Source: an uncultured Selenomonas sp.
Lineage (GTDB): Bacteria; Bacillota; Negativicutes; Selenomonadales; Selenomonadaceae
DNA length: 26,496 nt
Assembly (NCBI GenBank): GCA_905373085.1
Contig: CAJPRR010000014.1
Location: 1 to 26,496, forward strand
Reading direction: 5' to 3'
In this document: positions 14,169-21,193 of the stretch, in pieces
Position numbering within the stretch: the stretch's first letter is position 1
Layout of the letters: every line of letters begins with the position of its first letter
Translations under genes and position numbers: made by a program
Notes under the pieces: generated by a model
Told to the model about the DNA's origin: nothing
Seen by the model: the letters and a program-made list of their open reading frames with translations, nothing else
Database searches by the model: none

Positions 14169-15509
14169 TCAGAAGATCAAATGCGCGGCCACGTAGCCTA
14201 CGCAGCAGCCCGAGATGACGCCGATAAGGCCGGGGATCATGAAGCTGTGATTCAGAAGGTACTTGCCGATGTGCGTCGTGCCCGAGCGGTCGAAGCCGAT
14301 GCACGCAAGATCCGACGGGTACGTCGGCAGGAAGAAGTAGCCGTAGCATGCGGAGATGAACGACATGATGAGCACGGGATCGACGCCGACGTTGAGCGCC
14401 ATCGGCACGACGATGGCAATGGCCGCCGCCTGCGAGTTCACGAGCTTCGACGTGAAGAAGGCGATGATGGCGTAAGCCCACGGATACGCCTGCACGGTCG
14501 CACCGAGGAACTCCTTGAGGAGCTCCATGTGTGCGCTGAAGTACGTGTTCGCCATCCAGGCGACGCCGTAGACGGAGAGCAGCGCGACCATGCCCGAGCG
14601 GAAGACCTGGCTGTTGCCGACTTCTTTCGCCTTCACCTTGCAGAAAACGAGGATGGCGGCGGCGATCAGGAGCATGATCATCTGGATGACCTCGGTCATG
14701 TCGATCGCCTTCATCTCGCCGAGCTTGTCGGGAAAATGCGGCAGCAGGTCCGGATCGTTGCCAAGGATGGCGATGACGAGAATGCCGAGGAAGAAGATGA
14801 ACATCGCATGGTAATACGAGCGCGGCAGTTCCTGCCCCTGCAGGCTCTCCGATTCGCCGTAGACGTACTCCTTGTTCTTCGGATTCTTGATGAACTCTTG
14901 AAACGCCTCGTCCTTTTCCAGATCCTTGCCGCGGTGATAGCTCCAGAGCGCCGCGCAGATGACGCCCGTCAACGTCGCCGGGATCGTCACGCCGAGCACC
15001 TGCAGCACCGAGACGTGGTGCCCCGCCTGCGCCATGAAGGCGATGATGGAAACGACCGCGACGGAAACGGGCGAGCCGCATATTCCCATCTGCGCCGCGA
15101 CGGAAGAAACTGCCATGGGGCGCTCGGGGCGGATGCCCTGCTTGATCGCCACGTCGTAGATGATGGGGAACATCGTGTAGACGACATGCCCCGTGCCGCA
15201 GAGCACCGTCAGAAGCCACGTCGTGACGGGTGCGAAGATCGTGACCTGCTTCGGGTTGTTGCGCAGGAGCTTCTCCGCGTACTTGAGCATGACCGTGAGT
15301 CCGCCCGAGGTCTGCAAAAAGCCCGCGCACGTGACGACTGCGAGAATCGTCAGCATGACGGAAATCGGCGGCACGCCCGGCTGGTAGCCGAAGGCGAAGG
15401 TGTAGACGGCAAGACCGATGCCGCTGATGACAGCAAGGCCGATGCCGCCGTGATGCACGCCGAAGAGCAGACAGCCGAGCATCACGAGAAAGCCGAGAAC
15501 CATTTCCAT
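14169..15509 (-). CDS. Dcu-family anaerobic C4-dicarboxylate transporter
   Basis: A 446-aa polytopic membrane protein of the DcuA/DcuB family, which exchange fumarate, malate or aspartate for succinate during anaerobic fumarate respiration. Matching segments to E. coli DcuA include EKLLRNNPKQVTIFAPVTTW, GTGHVVYTMFPIIYDVA, the QMGICGSPVSVAVV loop, FLPTYPSDLACIGFDRSGTT and IGKYLLNHSFMIPGL. About ten membrane segments are predicted. The start at 15509 is supported by GGGAGGA 8 bases upstream; an upstream extension in frame has no site. It is transcribed alone from a promoter at 15640-15668 with a long leader. DcuA and DcuB cannot be told apart here, so no symbol is given. Confidence 0.92.
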   Translation of the reverse strand: MEMVLGFLVMLGCLLFGVHHGGIGLAVISGIGLAVYTFAFGYQPGVPPISVMLTILAVVTCAGFLQTSGGLTVMLKYAEKLLRNNPKQVTIFAPVTTWLLTVLCGTGHVVYTMFPIIYDVAIKQGIRPERPMAVSSVAAQMGICGSPVSVAVVSIIAFMAQAGHHVSVLQVLGVTIPATLTGVICAALWSYHRGKDLEKDEAFQEFIKNPKNKEYVYGESESLQGQELPRSYYHAMFIFFLGILVIAILGNDPDLLPHFPDKLGEMKAIDMTEVIQMIMLLIAAAILVFCKVKAKEVGNSQVFRSGMVALLSVYGVAWMANTYFSAHMELLKEFLGATVQAYPWAYAIIAFFTSKLVNSQAAAIAIVVPMALNVGVDPVLIMSFISACYGYFFLPTYPSDLACIGFDRSGTTHIGKYLLNHSFMIPGLIGVISGCCVGYVAAHLIF

Positions 15510-15533
15510 AAAGATTCCTCCCAAAATCCTGCG

Positions 15534-15560
15534 GGGACGGCACGAAAAGACGTCCGTCCC
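15534..15560 (-). promoter_or_regulatory. Leader hairpin upstream of the Dcu gene
   Basis: A 7-bp stem (15534-15540 with 15554-15560), extended by an ACG/CGT pair, lies 25 bases before the start codon within the leader. It could affect translation or message stability. There is no recognisable riboswitch class. Confidence 0.45.
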
Positions 15561-15639
15561 AAAACAGCCTTGATCGGGGAAACTAAAAAATCCTTCCCTC
15601 CGCACAGGATTCCAGAAGCTCTGCCGATCCTATAACACG

Positions 15640-15668
15640 ATTATAATACAATAATCGAATGCAGGCAA
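15640..15668 (-). promoter_or_regulatory. Promoter of the Dcu-family gene
   Basis: On the minus strand TTGCCT (15663-15668) and TATAAT (15640-15645) have a 17-base spacer. The leader is about 125 bases. Confidence 0.72.
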
Positions 15669-15669
15669 T

Positions 15670-15692
15670 AAAAAGAGGACGCGAAAGCGTCC
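15670..15692 (-). terminator. Terminator of the 104-aa gene
   Basis: GGACGC (15677-15682) and GCGTCC (15687-15692) with a GAAA/TTTC loop form a compact hairpin. On the minus strand TCTTTTTA follows. It abuts the Dcu promoter. Confidence 0.85.
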
Positions 15693-15719
15693 CCCCCACG
15701 GAAAATTTTCTCTTCCGCC

Positions 15720-16034
15720 TCAATACTTGCGATGCTCCTTCACGTAGTCGACGGGACGGCTCCAATCGACATGGACGTCCGTCGCCTCCCAAAGGCGCGT
15801 CAGAGCCGTCTTGAAGCTCTCGACATCGGCTGTCGGGTCGATCAGCTCCTTGCTGAAGTCGCGCAGATTCTCGTGCGGCACGCCGATCTCGTGCTTTTCC
15901 GCCAGATATTTTTCCACGGCACGACGGCCGTCCTCATCATCCAAGACGACGGTCGCCGTCTTCTTTTCCCCATCGTATTCGATGTAACCGAGTTCCCTTC
16001 TGTACTGAATCGCTACGCTGTAAGTCGTTGACAC
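15720..16034 (-). CDS. Conserved-looking small protein of unknown function
   Basis: A 104-aa charged, soluble protein that I do not recognise. It begins with GTG at 16034, with AAAGGTGA 7 bases upstream. The first 30 residues (YSVAIQYRRELGYIEYDGE then KKTATVVLDDE) look like a beta-hairpin. The rest is mainly helical, with an acidic centre and a basic end (KEHRKY). No signal peptide or membrane segment is seen. A good ribosome binding site, promoter, terminator and host-like codon use suggest a real gene. It is divergent from the DUF441 gene, which gives no clue to its function. Confidence 0.75.
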   Translation of the reverse strand: MSTTYSVAIQYRRELGYIEYDGEKKTATVVLDDEDGRRAVEKYLAEKHEIGVPHENLRDFSKELIDPTADVESFKTALTRLWEATDVHVDWSRPVDYVKEHRKY

Positions 16035-16071
16035 GCTTAATCACCTTTCCTTATCTTCGTTTTTCCGCTAT

Positions 16072-16101
16072 ACTATAGAAAAGTCGCCCGTGCGGCGGCA
16101 A
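16072..16101 (-). promoter_or_regulatory. Probable promoter of the 104-aa gene
   Basis: On the minus strand TTGCCG (16096-16101), 18 bases, then TATAGT (16072-16077). The overlapping plus-strand TATACT (16069-16074) could serve the divergent gene but has no good -35. Confidence 0.5.
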
Positions 16102-16135
16102 TTTTCTCTCTATCAACACAAAGAAGGTGCTCTCC

Positions 16136-16591
16136 ATGTATTCTGAATATCTGATGCTGCTCCTGATCCTTGCGCTCGGCATCATCGGGCACAACACGAC
16201 GGTCGCCTATGCCGTCATCATCGTGCTCATCCTGAAGCTCCTAGGGCTGACGGCAATGCTTGACGTCCTCTCCGCCAACGGGCTGAACTGGGGCATCGTG
16301 ATTCTCATGGCTGCCATCCTCGTGCCGATTGCGACGGGCGATGTGACCATCGCCAACATGATCGACGCCTTCAAAAGTCCCCTGGGCGTCGCCGCCATCG
16401 TCTGCGGCGTCCTCGCGGCCATGGCGGGCGGCGGCGGCGTCGAACTGCTGAAGAACGACCCGCACATCGTCGCCGCGCTCATCATCGGCACGATCATCGG
16501 CGTGTGCTTCTTCAAGGGCGTCGCCGTCGGACCTCTGATCGCAGGCGGCATGACCTACGCGCTGATGAAGCTCTTCGCTTTTATCAAATAG
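16136..16591 (+). CDS. DUF441 (YeaL-like) membrane protein
   Basis: A 151-aa integral membrane protein of the DUF441/YeaL family, function unknown. It has four to five hydrophobic segments. Family motifs shared with E. coli YeaL are GIIGHNTTVAYAV near the N-terminus, APIA-type VPIATGDVT, and the C-terminal FFKGVAVGPLIAGG (FRGVPVGPLIAAG in YeaL). The ATG at 16136 has GAAGGTG 6 bases upstream; a GTG three codons earlier would overlap that site. It converges on the FakA-like gene. The 61 bases between them show only a weak 5-bp stem. Confidence 0.92.
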   Translation: MYSEYLMLLLILALGIIGHNTTVAYAVIIVLILKLLGLTAMLDVLSANGLNWGIVILMAAILVPIATGDVTIANMIDAFKSPLGVAAIVCGVLAAMAGGGGVELLKNDPHIVAALIIGTIIGVCFFKGVAVGPLIAGGMTYALMKLFAFIK

Positions 16592-16652
16592 CCCGCTGCA
16601 AAGAAGCCGTCTGCAGGAATTCACTTTTGCCGTATCGAGCAAGATGCCGGCC

Positions 16653-17918
16653 TCATGCGAGCAATTTGCGCATCGCCTTGGCGTTCTCCTTGGCGGTGCG
16701 CTTCTTGTCGTAGAGGGCGACCGCCTTGTCCTGCGCCGCCTCGTCCTCGGCGAGCACAAGTTCGACGCGCTCGCCGAGGATGCGTTTCGCCTGGCGCAGC
16801 ACAAGTTCCATCGAAGGATCGCCCGCGACGAGCACGTATGTGCGGGCGAGGTCGCTGTGCGCCGCGTTCAAAAGATCTGCGACCGAAGGGCATTCCTCGC
16901 GGCTGCCCGGCACGATGACGTTCGCGCCGAGTTCCGTCAGGCGCAGGCTGCGCGTCGCATCAGATGCGACGGCGAGGAGCGCGACGGGAAGCAGCGATTC
17001 GTAGTCTGCCGTCAGGGCGTGCGCCTCCGCCATATCCGTCACGCGAAACGACTGCAGCTTGCCCCAGCCGATCGCCTGCTCAAGGGCGGCGCCCGGATGA
17101 TCGGTGTGCACATGGACGAGCAGGGAGCGCTCACCGTGCACGACGGCGACGAAGCGGCACTCCTCCTGCAGGCGGCGCTCGACATCGCGTGCGCGCGCCT
17201 TGCTTCCGACAATGCGGAACGTCACACAGTACGGGCGCACGAGGTCGCGGCGCGGATCGGGAATCGACAGCCGGTTCTCCCCCACGCCGAGCGAAAGGCT
17301 CACAGCGGGCGAGACGAAGTGTCCGTCGAGTCCCTTCATGCAGCCCTGCAGAAACGTCTGCATGACGAGCGCACCAGGCTCTTCACGCTTCTCCTCCGGC
17401 AGAGCCTTCCTGCCTTCGTCGATCGCCGCCTGCAGGATCTCCGATATGGGCAGATTCGCTCGCACGGCATGGTACGCGCCCTTCGCCACCGCCTTGGCGG
17501 CGGTGACGAGCGCCGTCTCCACCGTCGGCGGCAGCACGCGCTGCGCGTAGAGGATGCCGTACTGGAACGCCTTGCCGAATTCCGACGAGGTCGCGTCATT
17601 CTTCCCCGACAACCCCTTCGCAATGCCGCGCAGGAGCTGCGCGAGCACGACGCCCGCGGCGCCGCGTGCGCCGAGCGTCGCCGCGCTCGCCACGCGTCTT
17701 GCAAGCCCGCCGATGCTCTCATCCTTCACATCGACGAGCGGCATGACTGCCGCGCCCATCGTGCGCAGCACATGCGTGCCCGGAAGCGCCGAGCGATCCC
17801 CCTGCCTCTTTCTTGAAAGCGTGTCAATCCCCTCGTATTCCAGAAGAAACTCCCCGTAAGCGCCGCTCAACATGCGTTTGAAGTCGCTTCCCGTGATGAC
17901 TTCCCGATTGCCCGTCAT
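16653..17918 (-). CDS. FakA-like (DhaL/DegV-partner) protein with degenerate kinase site
   Basis: A 421-aa relative of the fatty acid kinase subunit FakA (YloV/VakA family). The layout follows FakA: an N-terminal DhaL-like domain (ARGAAGVVLAQLLRGIAKGL at 84-103 matches ARGNSGVILSQ), a middle domain (PYCVTFRI at 229-236, HVHTDHPG at 269-276), and a C-terminal domain (VALLAVASD, then VIVPGSREECPSVADLL and YVLVAGDPSM). However, the metal and ATP motif PDGDTGTNM of active FakA is replaced by SALPGTHVL (43-51), and DSGGKG by EEPGAL (179-184). The Asp residues that bind Mg are missing, so it is probably not a kinase. It is also shorter than FakA, usually about 550 aa. The ATG at 17918 is preferred over 17936 because AAGGGA precedes it. 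It is transcribed alone. Confidence 0.8.
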   Translation of the reverse strand: MTGNREVITGSDFKRMLSGAYGEFLLEYEGIDTLSRKRQGDRSALPGTHVLRTMGAAVMPLVDVKDESIGGLARRVASAATLGARGAAGVVLAQLLRGIAKGLSGKNDATSSEFGKAFQYGILYAQRVLPPTVETALVTAAKAVAKGAYHAVRANLPISEILQAAIDEGRKALPEEKREEPGALVMQTFLQGCMKGLDGHFVSPAVSLSLGVGENRLSIPDPRRDLVRPYCVTFRIVGSKARARDVERRLQEECRFVAVVHGERSLLVHVHTDHPGAALEQAIGWGKLQSFRVTDMAEAHALTADYESLLPVALLAVASDATRSLRLTELGANVIVPGSREECPSVADLLNAAHSDLARTYVLVAGDPSMELVLRQAKRILGERVELVLAEDEAAQDKAVALYDKKRTAKENAKAMRKLLA

Positions 17919-18016
17919 AGGATCCCTTCTCTCCATTCAAATAATTTTGTAGAAAATTTCCTGCAAGAAACAGGATTCCTTTATAGTATTCGCGAAATAA
18001 GAGAATTAACCTTCTA

Positions 18017-18044
18017 TCACTTCTATAAAATCACTTCCATAAAA
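18017..18044 (+). repeat. Tandem 14-bp repeat upstream of the FtsA-domain gene
   Basis: TCACTTCTATAAAA (18017-18030) is followed at once by TCACTTCCATAAAA (18031-18044), one mismatch. It ends 3 bases before a likely -35 element and may be an operator. The rest of 17937-18046 is AT-rich with no gene. Confidence 0.7.
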
Positions 18045-18046
18045 CC

Positions 18047-18074
18047 TCGACAAACCCATTTCCGCAGTTAAAAT
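18047..18074 (+). promoter_or_regulatory. Probable promoter of the FtsA-domain gene
   Basis: TCGACA (18047-18052), 16 bases, then TAAAAT (18069-18074). The leader to the start codon at 18151 is about 70 bases. Confidence 0.55.
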
Positions 18075-18150
18075 TTTCATGAAAGGCGTATGGGACGCGC
18101 CGGCGAAGTCCTGTGCCGTGCGGAAGCGAGAAGAGCAAAGGAGTCATTCG

Positions 18151-20760
18151 ATGCCTAGAACAAGAAAGACCTCGGTGAAAGCAAAAGAACTGGAAAGCCT
18201 CGCCACGGAATCCGTCGTTTCCAAAGCCGCATCAGGCGGAAGCGTCATCCCAAGCGAAACGGAAAGCGCAGAGGAGAAGCCCGCTGTCACGCCGAGGCCG
18301 GACGCAAAAAAGACGGACGGCGGCGCAGAGGATGCAGCGGCAACCGCCGCAAATGACGCGCCAGACGGCACGGCAAAGCCCGTCACCAAGAAGAGCGGCA
18401 GGAAGCCCGGCACGAAGGCTGCTGCCAAGACCGCAGCGAAAAGCCCGCGCAGCAAGAGCACGAAGGCCGCTGCAAAAAAGACGAGAAAGAGCGCCGTCAA
18501 AAAAGACGCCCCAGCCAAAACCGTCCCTGCGGCAAGCACGAAGAAGAAGCCGCACGGCGAGCCGATCTTCGCGCTCGACATCGGCACGCGCAGCATCATC
18601 GGCATCGTCGCCGAAAAGCTCGAAAACGAGCAGATGCGCATCCTCGCGACCGTGCGCCGCGAGCACAAGACACGCGCCATGCTCGACGGCCAGATCCACG
18701 ACGTGCCGCAGGTCGCCGACCTCATCCGCGAGGTCAAGCATGAACTCGAAAAGACGACGGGCACGCTGAAGTCCGCCTCCGTCGCAGCCGCCGGCCGCGC
18801 CCTCTACACCATGACCGCCGAAGCGTCCGTCGAGATCAACGGCGTCATCACCGACGAGCAGCAGCGCGCCCTCGACTTCTCGGGCGTGCAGGCGGCGCAG
18901 GCGAAGCTCGCCGGCTCCAAGGACATCGACGACCCCGGCCGCTACTACTGCGTCGGCTACAGCACGATCCAGTACACGCTCGACGACATCCCCTTGAAGA
19001 GCCTCGTCGGCCAGCGCGGCAATACCGCCAGGGCGACCGTCATCGCGACCTTCCTGCCGCGCCAGGTCATCGACTCCATGCAGTCGGCACTCCGGGACGT
19101 CGGTCTTGAGATGCACGCGCTTACCTTGGAACCAATCGCCGCCATCAACGTCCTCATTCCGCCGACGATGCGCCACCTGAACCTCGTGCTCGTCGACATC
19201 GGCGCGGGCACGTCCGACGTCGCCATCACGAAGAACGGCTCCATCATCGCCTACGGCATGGTGCCCTTGGCGGGCGACGAGATCACCGAAGCCATCAGCC
19301 AGCGCTACCTCCTCGACTTCAACGTGGCGGAAGAAGTCAAGCGCAACGCCTCCGCCGGGCGCGAATCGAAGTTCTCCGACATCCTCGGCACAGAATACGA
19401 CCTCGGCCCCTCCGACGTCATCGGCCCCATCATGCCGAACATCCAGAACCTCGCCGACTCCATCGCACGACAGGTGCTCGAACTCAACGGCGACTCGCCG
19501 CAGGCCGTCATGCTCGTCGGCGGCGGCTCGCAAACGCCGGGACTCGCCGCGCTCGTAGCCAAGGCGCTCTCCGTGCCCGAGAACCGCGTCGCCGTGCGCC
19601 ACCCCGAAAGCGTCATCGGCGTCGAGAGCATCCCGGCAGAACTCAAGACGCCCGATGCCGTCACGCCCCTGGGCATCCTGAAAATCGCCTCGATCAACCT
19701 GCTGCATTTCCTCTCCGTCTACGTCAACGAGCAGGAAATCAACCTCTTCAATTTCCGCGACCTCACCGTATCCGACGCTCTTTTGAACGCCGGCATCCAG
19801 CTCAAGAAGTACAACGGCCGCCCCGGACTCGGACTCATGGTCACGGTCAACGGCGAGAAAAAATTCTTTCCCGGCTCGCTTCCCTCCATGGCGATCCTAA
19901 AGCTCGACGGCGAGGACACGACGCTCGACGCCCTCGTCAAGGCCGGCTGCCACATCACCGTCGCGCACGGCAAGGACGGCGAAACGCCCGAAGTGCGCCT
20001 CGCTGACGTCCTGCAGATCGAGCCGGACTTCCCGCTGGAAATCAACGGCAAGGATGTGCGCATCCACCAAGCCGCCTACGTCAACGGCGAGGCCGCCAAG
20101 CCCGACCGTCTGCTCGCCGACAGCGACATCGTCGAAAGCAAGGAGCCGCGCACCTTGGGCGAGGCCTTAAAGGCAGCCGGCTACCCGCCGACGGGCCGCA
20201 AGATCCGCTACACGCTCAACGACAACAACGCGCAGTACGTCGTATCGCCCGAGATCCTGCTGAACGACGCGCCCGCAACCATCTCCGAGCCGATCCATGA
20301 AGGCGACCGCATCGAGTATCAGATGACGGCAGAGCCGAAGCTCAGCGACGTGCTCGACATCTCACGCCTGCAGGCCTCCGTCACCATCACTTACAACGAT
20401 CAGGAATACGAGATCCCTTCCGCCTCTTTGGAGCTTGAAGTCAACGGTCACAAGGCGTCGCCCGGCACCTATCTCGAAGACGGCAGCGTCGTCTACTACA
20501 GAATTTCCGAAAAAAAAGCGACGACCGTCAACGAAGCGCTGCTCGCCGTCGGCTTCGAACCGCCGCCCGCCGCGTCAGCGTCTCCATCTTCGTCAACCGC
20601 CGCCCCGTCGTCTTCACCGACCCCATCAAGAACGGCGACCGCCTCGACATCGTCATCAAGCCCCTGCCCGCGCCCGCATCTGCCGCAGGCTTCGGCAGCG
20701 CAGGGGACGCAGCACAGCAGCCGTAAGGCAGGAGGAAGCGCAAGGGGCAGCTCCCCCTGA
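18151..20760 (+). CDS. FtsA-domain protein with basic N-terminus and beta-grasp-like repeats; C-terminal frameshift
   Basis: A long actin-fold protein (869 aa as read) related to cell division protein FtsA. Residues 1-136 are low complexity, with a Lys/Ala-rich histone H1-like block (GTKAAAKTAAK to KKTRKSAVKK). The ASKHA fold follows: FALDIGTRSIIG (140-151), LVDIGAGTSDVAI (347-359) and VMLVGGGSQTPGL (453-465). From about 534 there are tandem units with recurring N(D/G)..., GD.I and ...EAL..AG patterns, resembling ubiquitin-like beta-grasp modules. The start at 18151 follows AAAGGAG by 7 bases. After about 20559 the reading frame becomes a Ser/Pro/Thr-rich tail, while the -1 frame continues the last repeat. 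It is not ordinary FtsA: no ftsZ neighbour, twice the length, and no visible C-terminal membrane helix. Confidence 0.82.
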   Translation: MPRTRKTSVKAKELESLATESVVSKAASGGSVIPSETESAEEKPAVTPRPDAKKTDGGAEDAAATAANDAPDGTAKPVTKKSGRKPGTKAAAKTAAKSPRSKSTKAAAKKTRKSAVKKDAPAKTVPAASTKKKPHGEPIFALDIGTRSIIGIVAEKLENEQMRILATVRREHKTRAMLDGQIHDVPQVADLIREVKHELEKTTGTLKSASVAAAGRALYTMTAEASVEINGVITDEQQRALDFSGVQAAQAKLAGSKDIDDPGRYYCVGYSTIQYTLDDIPLKSLVGQRGNTARATVIATFLPRQVIDSMQSALRDVGLEMHALTLEPIAAINVLIPPTMRHLNLVLVDIGAGTSDVAITKNGSIIAYGMVPLAGDEITEAISQRYLLDFNVAEEVKRNASAGRESKFSDILGTEYDLGPSDVIGPIMPNIQNLADSIARQVLELNGDSPQAVMLVGGGSQTPGLAALVAKALSVPENRVAVRHPESVIGVESIPAELKTPDAVTPLGILKIASINLLHFLSVYVNEQEINLFNFRDLTVSDALLNAGIQLKKYNGRPGLGLMVTVNGEKKFFPGSLPSMAILKLDGEDTTLDALVKAGCHITVAHGKDGETPEVRLADVLQIEPDFPLEINGKDVRIHQAAYVNGEAAKPDRLLADSDIVESKEPRTLGEALKAAGYPPTGRKIRYTLNDNNAQYVVSPEILLNDAPATISEPIHEGDRIEYQMTAEPKLSDVLDISRLQASVTITYNDQEYEIPSASLELEVNGHKASPGTYLEDGSVVYYRISEKKATTVNEALLAVGFEPPPAASASPSSSTAAPSSSPTPSRTATASTSSSSPCPRPHLPQASAAQGTQHSSRKAGGSARGSSP
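20559..20726 (+). other. Displaced C-terminal coding segment of the FtsA-domain protein (-1 frame)
   Basis: Reading in the -1 frame from about 20559 gives RRVSVSIFVNRRPVVF, then PIKNGDRLDIVIKPLPAP, ending at TAA 20724-20726. This has the same ...N...F.DPI..GD.L.I pattern as the preceding repeats, so it is very likely the true C-terminus. A missing base in the GC-rich run 20559-20573 would explain the switch. Confidence 0.75.
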
Positions 20761-20773
20761 AACTCCCCCTTGC
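20740..20773 (+). terminator. Possible terminator hairpin after the FtsA-domain gene
   Basis: GCAAGGGG (20740-20747) and CCCCTTGC (20766-20773) can pair over 8 bp, with an alternative inner GGGG/CCCC stem. There is no T run. It would fall after the -1 frame stop but inside the end of the frame as written. Confidence 0.4.
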
Positions 20774-20798
20774 CACGTCCATCAATCTATGATACAAT
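20770..20798 (+). promoter_or_regulatory. Promoter of tRNA-Gly
   Basis: TTGCCA (20770-20775), 17 bases, then TACAAT (20793-20798), about 17 bases before the tRNA 5' end. Confidence 0.72.
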
Positions 20799-20814
20799 AC
20801 TTGGCGTAACGTCC

Positions 20815-20888
20815 GCGGGCATAGTTCATCGGTAGAATGAAAGCTTCCCAAGCTTTAGAGGTGGGTTCGACTCCCATTGCCCGCTCCA
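20815..20888 (+). tRNA. tRNA-Gly (anticodon CCC)
   Basis: The 74-base sequence folds as a tRNA. The acceptor stem is GCGGGCA (20815-20821) with TGCCCGC (20878-20884), the T arm is GTGGG-TTCGACT-CCCAT, and the anticodon stem AAAGC/GCTTT has loop TTCCCAA, giving anticodon CCC. The CCA end is encoded (20886-20888). A transcription terminator follows within 10 bases. It marks the left border of a lower-GC region and is a plausible integration site. Confidence 0.95.
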
Positions 20889-20896
20889 TACGAAAA

Positions 20897-20929
20897 TAAA
20901 GCACTGTCAAAACGGCAGTGCTTTTTTAT
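20897..20929 (+). terminator. Terminator of tRNA-Gly
   Basis: AAAGCACTG and CAGTGCTTT arms around 20898-20924 form a hairpin followed by a T-rich tract. Confidence 0.85.
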
Positions 20930-20938
20930 TTCAGTATA

Positions 20939-21193
20939 CAGGCGGCTACCTCATTGTGGATGAGCTTGAGAACCATATAAACCAAGAGCTCGTGCGTATG
21001 ATTACGAACATCTTCAAAAAGGAGCGTATCAACCGTGCCTGATTTTTTCTACGCACTATGCGGAAATCCTCGATTTTATGGATCGCAAGGACAACATCTA
21101 CATCACGCGCCGCAATCGAACAGATGCCTCTATCGAACTGCTGAACTACGCATCCGAGATCAAGCGAAACGATGTCAAGAAGAGCGATGTAAT
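20939..21193 (+). pseudogene. Fragment of an AAA-family (AAA_15/OLD-like) ATPase
   Basis: The first frame reads GGYLIVDELENHINQELVRM, then TNIFKKERINRA and a stop. The next frame continues FSTHYAEILDFMDRKDNIYI, then TRRNRTDASIELLNYASEIK and KSDV. Together these are the Walker B strand (LIVDELE), the switch motif STH and the C-terminal part of an ATPase of the type found in defence and mobile-element genes. A small deletion and frameshift near 21037-21045 splits it, the N-terminal part with Walker A is absent, and the insertion sequence at 21194 cuts off the rest. It is a dead remnant. Confidence 0.75.

Noticed and set aside
14136..15635. Plus-strand open frame of 499 codons opposite the Dcu carrier
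   Set aside because: It is mirror composition only; the minus strand encodes a complete membrane carrier.
20559..20573. Programmed -1 ribosomal frameshift
   Set aside because: No X XXY YYZ slippery heptamer is present in the switch region and no clear downstream pseudoknot is seen. A missing base is simpler, although recoding cannot be excluded.
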